A DNA stretch of 64,000 bases, taken from DASXKD01 sp963707905. GTDB taxonomy: Bacteria > Actinomycetota > Actinomycetes > Streptosporangiales > Streptosporangiaceae. Within the stretch, counting starts at the first letter, position 1. Each line of letters starts with the position of its first letter. The notes under the pieces are model-generated. The model made no database searches. It was not told the DNA's origin and saw nothing but the letters and a program-made list of their open reading frames with translations. Below, piece after piece: positions 63,079 through 64,000 of the stretch. Location: contig CAVPSA010000059.1 of assembly GCA_963707905.1 (NCBI GenBank), positions 124,001-188,000 on the forward strand, in the 5' to 3' direction. The position numbers and the translations under genes are program-made.

Positions 63079-63459
63079 TCAGCTTCCGGGGACGGAGAAC
63101 AGGCCGGCCATGCGTTCGAGCGCGGCGGGCACCAGCCGGTAGTAGACCCAGGTGCCGCGGCGCTCGCTGGTGATGATCCCGGCTTCGCGCAGCACCTTGA
63201 GGTGGTGGCTGATGGTGGGCTGGGTCAGGTCGAACGCGGTGGTCAGGTCACATACGCACACCTCACCGCCGCGGTGCGCCCCGATCAGCGACAGCAGCCG
63301 CAGCCGCACCGGGTCGCCGAGGGCCTTGAACACCTGCGCCAGCCCTGCCGCCGCGGTGTCGCCGAGCGGCTCGCGGACCAGCGGGACCGAGCACTCCGCG
63401 GCATCCGCCGGGGCCAGCGGGAGAAGGCCCAGAGTGCCCCGGCCTGGCTGCATAGACAT
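63079..63459 (-). CDS. arsR: ArsR-family arsenic-responsive repressor (third copy)
   Basis: A 126-residue ArsR with VFKALGDPVRLRLLSLIGAH, the metal motif GGEVCVCDLTTAFDLTQPTI and SHHLKVLREAGIITSERRGT. Similar to the ArsR at 62038 but clearly diverged. It is divergent from the aquaporin/arsC remnants, which it should have repressed. An extra Cys lies at the N-terminus (AAECSVP). Confidence 0.9.
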   Translation of the reverse strand: MSMQPGRGTLGLLPLAPADAAECSVPLVREPLGDTAAAGLAQVFKALGDPVRLRLLSLIGAHRGGEVCVCDLTTAFDLTQPTISHHLKVLREAGIITSERRGTWVYYRLVPAALERMAGLFSVPGS

Positions 63460-63537
63460 TCTCCTATCTTGACGGGCAGCTATTCAGGCTGGCAAGCTGA
63501 CGCTGTCTGTATCGACACATATCAATGAAGAGGGCTG
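63460..63537. promoter_or_regulatory. ArsR operator/promoter region before the arsenic remnants
   Basis: TCCTATCTTGACGGGCAGCT and the following ATTC repeat the pattern seen before the arsR at 62439 (TAT, TTGAC, AGCTAT). A second AT-rich segment, GTATCGACACATATCAATGA, lies just upstream of the plus-strand start. Probably the binding site of the third ArsR and promoter of the damaged genes. Confidence 0.45.
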
Positions 63538-63614
63538 ATGAGCGCCGAAGCTGAGGCGGCTGGCGGGCCGGGCACGCGGCGGCCCGGTGCGCGGGTGCGG
63601 GGCGGGAGCTGGCG

Positions 63615-63723
63615 GTGAGCCAGGCCGCACTGTGGCGGCGGCTGCTGGCGGAGTTCCTGGGCAGCGCGTTCCTGGCCGCCATCGTGATCGGGTCCGGGAT
63701 CGCGGCGCAGCGGCTGTCACCCG
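63615..63723 (+). pseudogene. Aquaporin/glycerol-facilitator-like protein, only the first helix left
   Basis: VSQAALWRRLLAEFLGSAFL and AAIVIGSGIAAQRLSP are the first membrane helix of an MIP channel of the kind paired with arsC in actinomycetes. The sequence then changes abruptly to arsC in another frame. The GTG at 63615 overlaps the stop of a tiny frame (63538-63618, starting MSAEAEAAGG), perhaps also a remnant. Confidence 0.65.
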
Positions 63724-63915
63724 GTGGACGGGCTGCACTGTGGCGACGCCTGCCCCATCTACCCCGGCAAACGCTACGAGGACTGGGACCTGCCCGATCC
63801 TGCCGGCCTGCCCATCGAGGCCATCCGCCCCATCCGCGACGCCATCCGCGACCGGGTCCAGGCGCTCGTCCGCGACCTGGACCGGGAGTCCAGGCAGCCA
63901 AGTCCGGAATCCTGA
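63724..63915 (+). pseudogene. arsC: Arsenate reductase, only the C-terminal part left
   Basis: HCGDACPIYPGKRYEDWDLP, then DPAGLPIEAIRPIRDAIRDR, is the end of the low-molecular-weight phosphatase type arsenate reductase, with the CGDxCP motif. The N-terminal P-loop with the nucleophile Cys is missing. It follows the aquaporin fragment directly, so a deletion of roughly a kilobase or more has joined the two. Confidence 0.75.
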
Positions 63916-63942
63916 GGCACGCGTGGCGCGAGCCCGGGCCGG

Positions 63943-64000
63943 CTACTCGCCGACGGTGCCGTCGATGGCCTCACGAAGCAGGTCGGCGTGCCCGGCGTGC
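63943..64000 (-). CDS. C-terminal end of a DinB/DUF664-type protein (cut by the window edge)
   Basis: The minus strand reads HAGHADLLREAIDGTVGE then stop (TAG at 63943-63945). HAGHADLLREAIDG is the usual end of DUF664 (mycothiol-dependent DinB-like) proteins, with the third metal-binding His. The rest lies outside the window. Too short for a firm call. Confidence 0.5.
   Translation of the reverse strand, partial: HAGHADLLREAIDGTVGE

Noticed and set aside
1..64000. CRISPR arrays, insertion sequences, complete prophage
   Set aside because: No regularly spaced repeats, no transposase or integrase gene and no phage structural genes were seen.

Overview
The window is high-GC DNA (roughly 70% by eye) with short gene spacing, many ATGA/GTGA stop-start overlaps and frequent GTG starts. 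Together with actinobacterial markers (clpS-DUF2017, mec-cysO-cysM, DUF3039, a Methyltransf_19-type methyltransferase, a deazaflavin-dependent oxidoreductase) it points to a filamentous-type actinomycete, perhaps Streptosporangiales-like. The family-level guess is inference.

Left part (1-24 kb): mostly metabolic housekeeping. It has a frameshifted purU, a homocysteine methyltransferase/methylenetetrahydrofolate reductase coupled to a PucR regulator, an FAD oxidoreductase, a secreted YVTN propeller protein, a broken XRE-TPR regulator, a NUDIX hydrolase, and an aromatic-catabolism-like operon (MBL protein, FAD monooxygenase, fumarylacetoacetase). Then come a thioredoxin-TPR protein, MarR, malic enzyme, YqgE, DUF3039, an AlkZ-like protein, nicotinamidase (frameshifted), YbaK and nicotinate phosphoribosyltransferase.

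Middle (23.5-47 kb): the order clpS-DUF2017-mec-cysO-cysM-(Rv1339-like)-rph-rdgB matches the conserved mycobacterial block. Here about 16 kb of glycopolymer genes sit between the Rv1339-like gene and rph. They encode three GT2 glycosyltransferases, a large membrane protein, a polysaccharide deacetylase, a GH26-like hydrolase, a FemAB-like acyltransferase, a flippase fused to an APH-type kinase, a PRTase/kinase-like/HAD fusion protein and a GalE-like epimerase. The block is preceded by an AT-rich, hairpin-rich leader. Its enzyme combination is the best candidate here for an undescribed system.

Right part (47-64 kb): a tRNA with a UAG anticodon but no long variable arm, next to an orphan DnaC-like helicase loader; an ABC exporter with a divergent two-component system and a truncated second permease; an ECF sigma/YCII pair; a cupin/GntR/methyltransferase group; a secreted protein of unknown function; and an arsenic methylation/demethylation locus (arsM, arsI, three arsR) that ends in a deletion scar joining an aquaporin start to an arsC end.

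Recurring themes: a dispersed intergenic hairpin repeat with compensatory base changes, and at least five, probably seven, reading-frame breaks in otherwise well-conserved genes, which suggests either sequence error or unusual decay.
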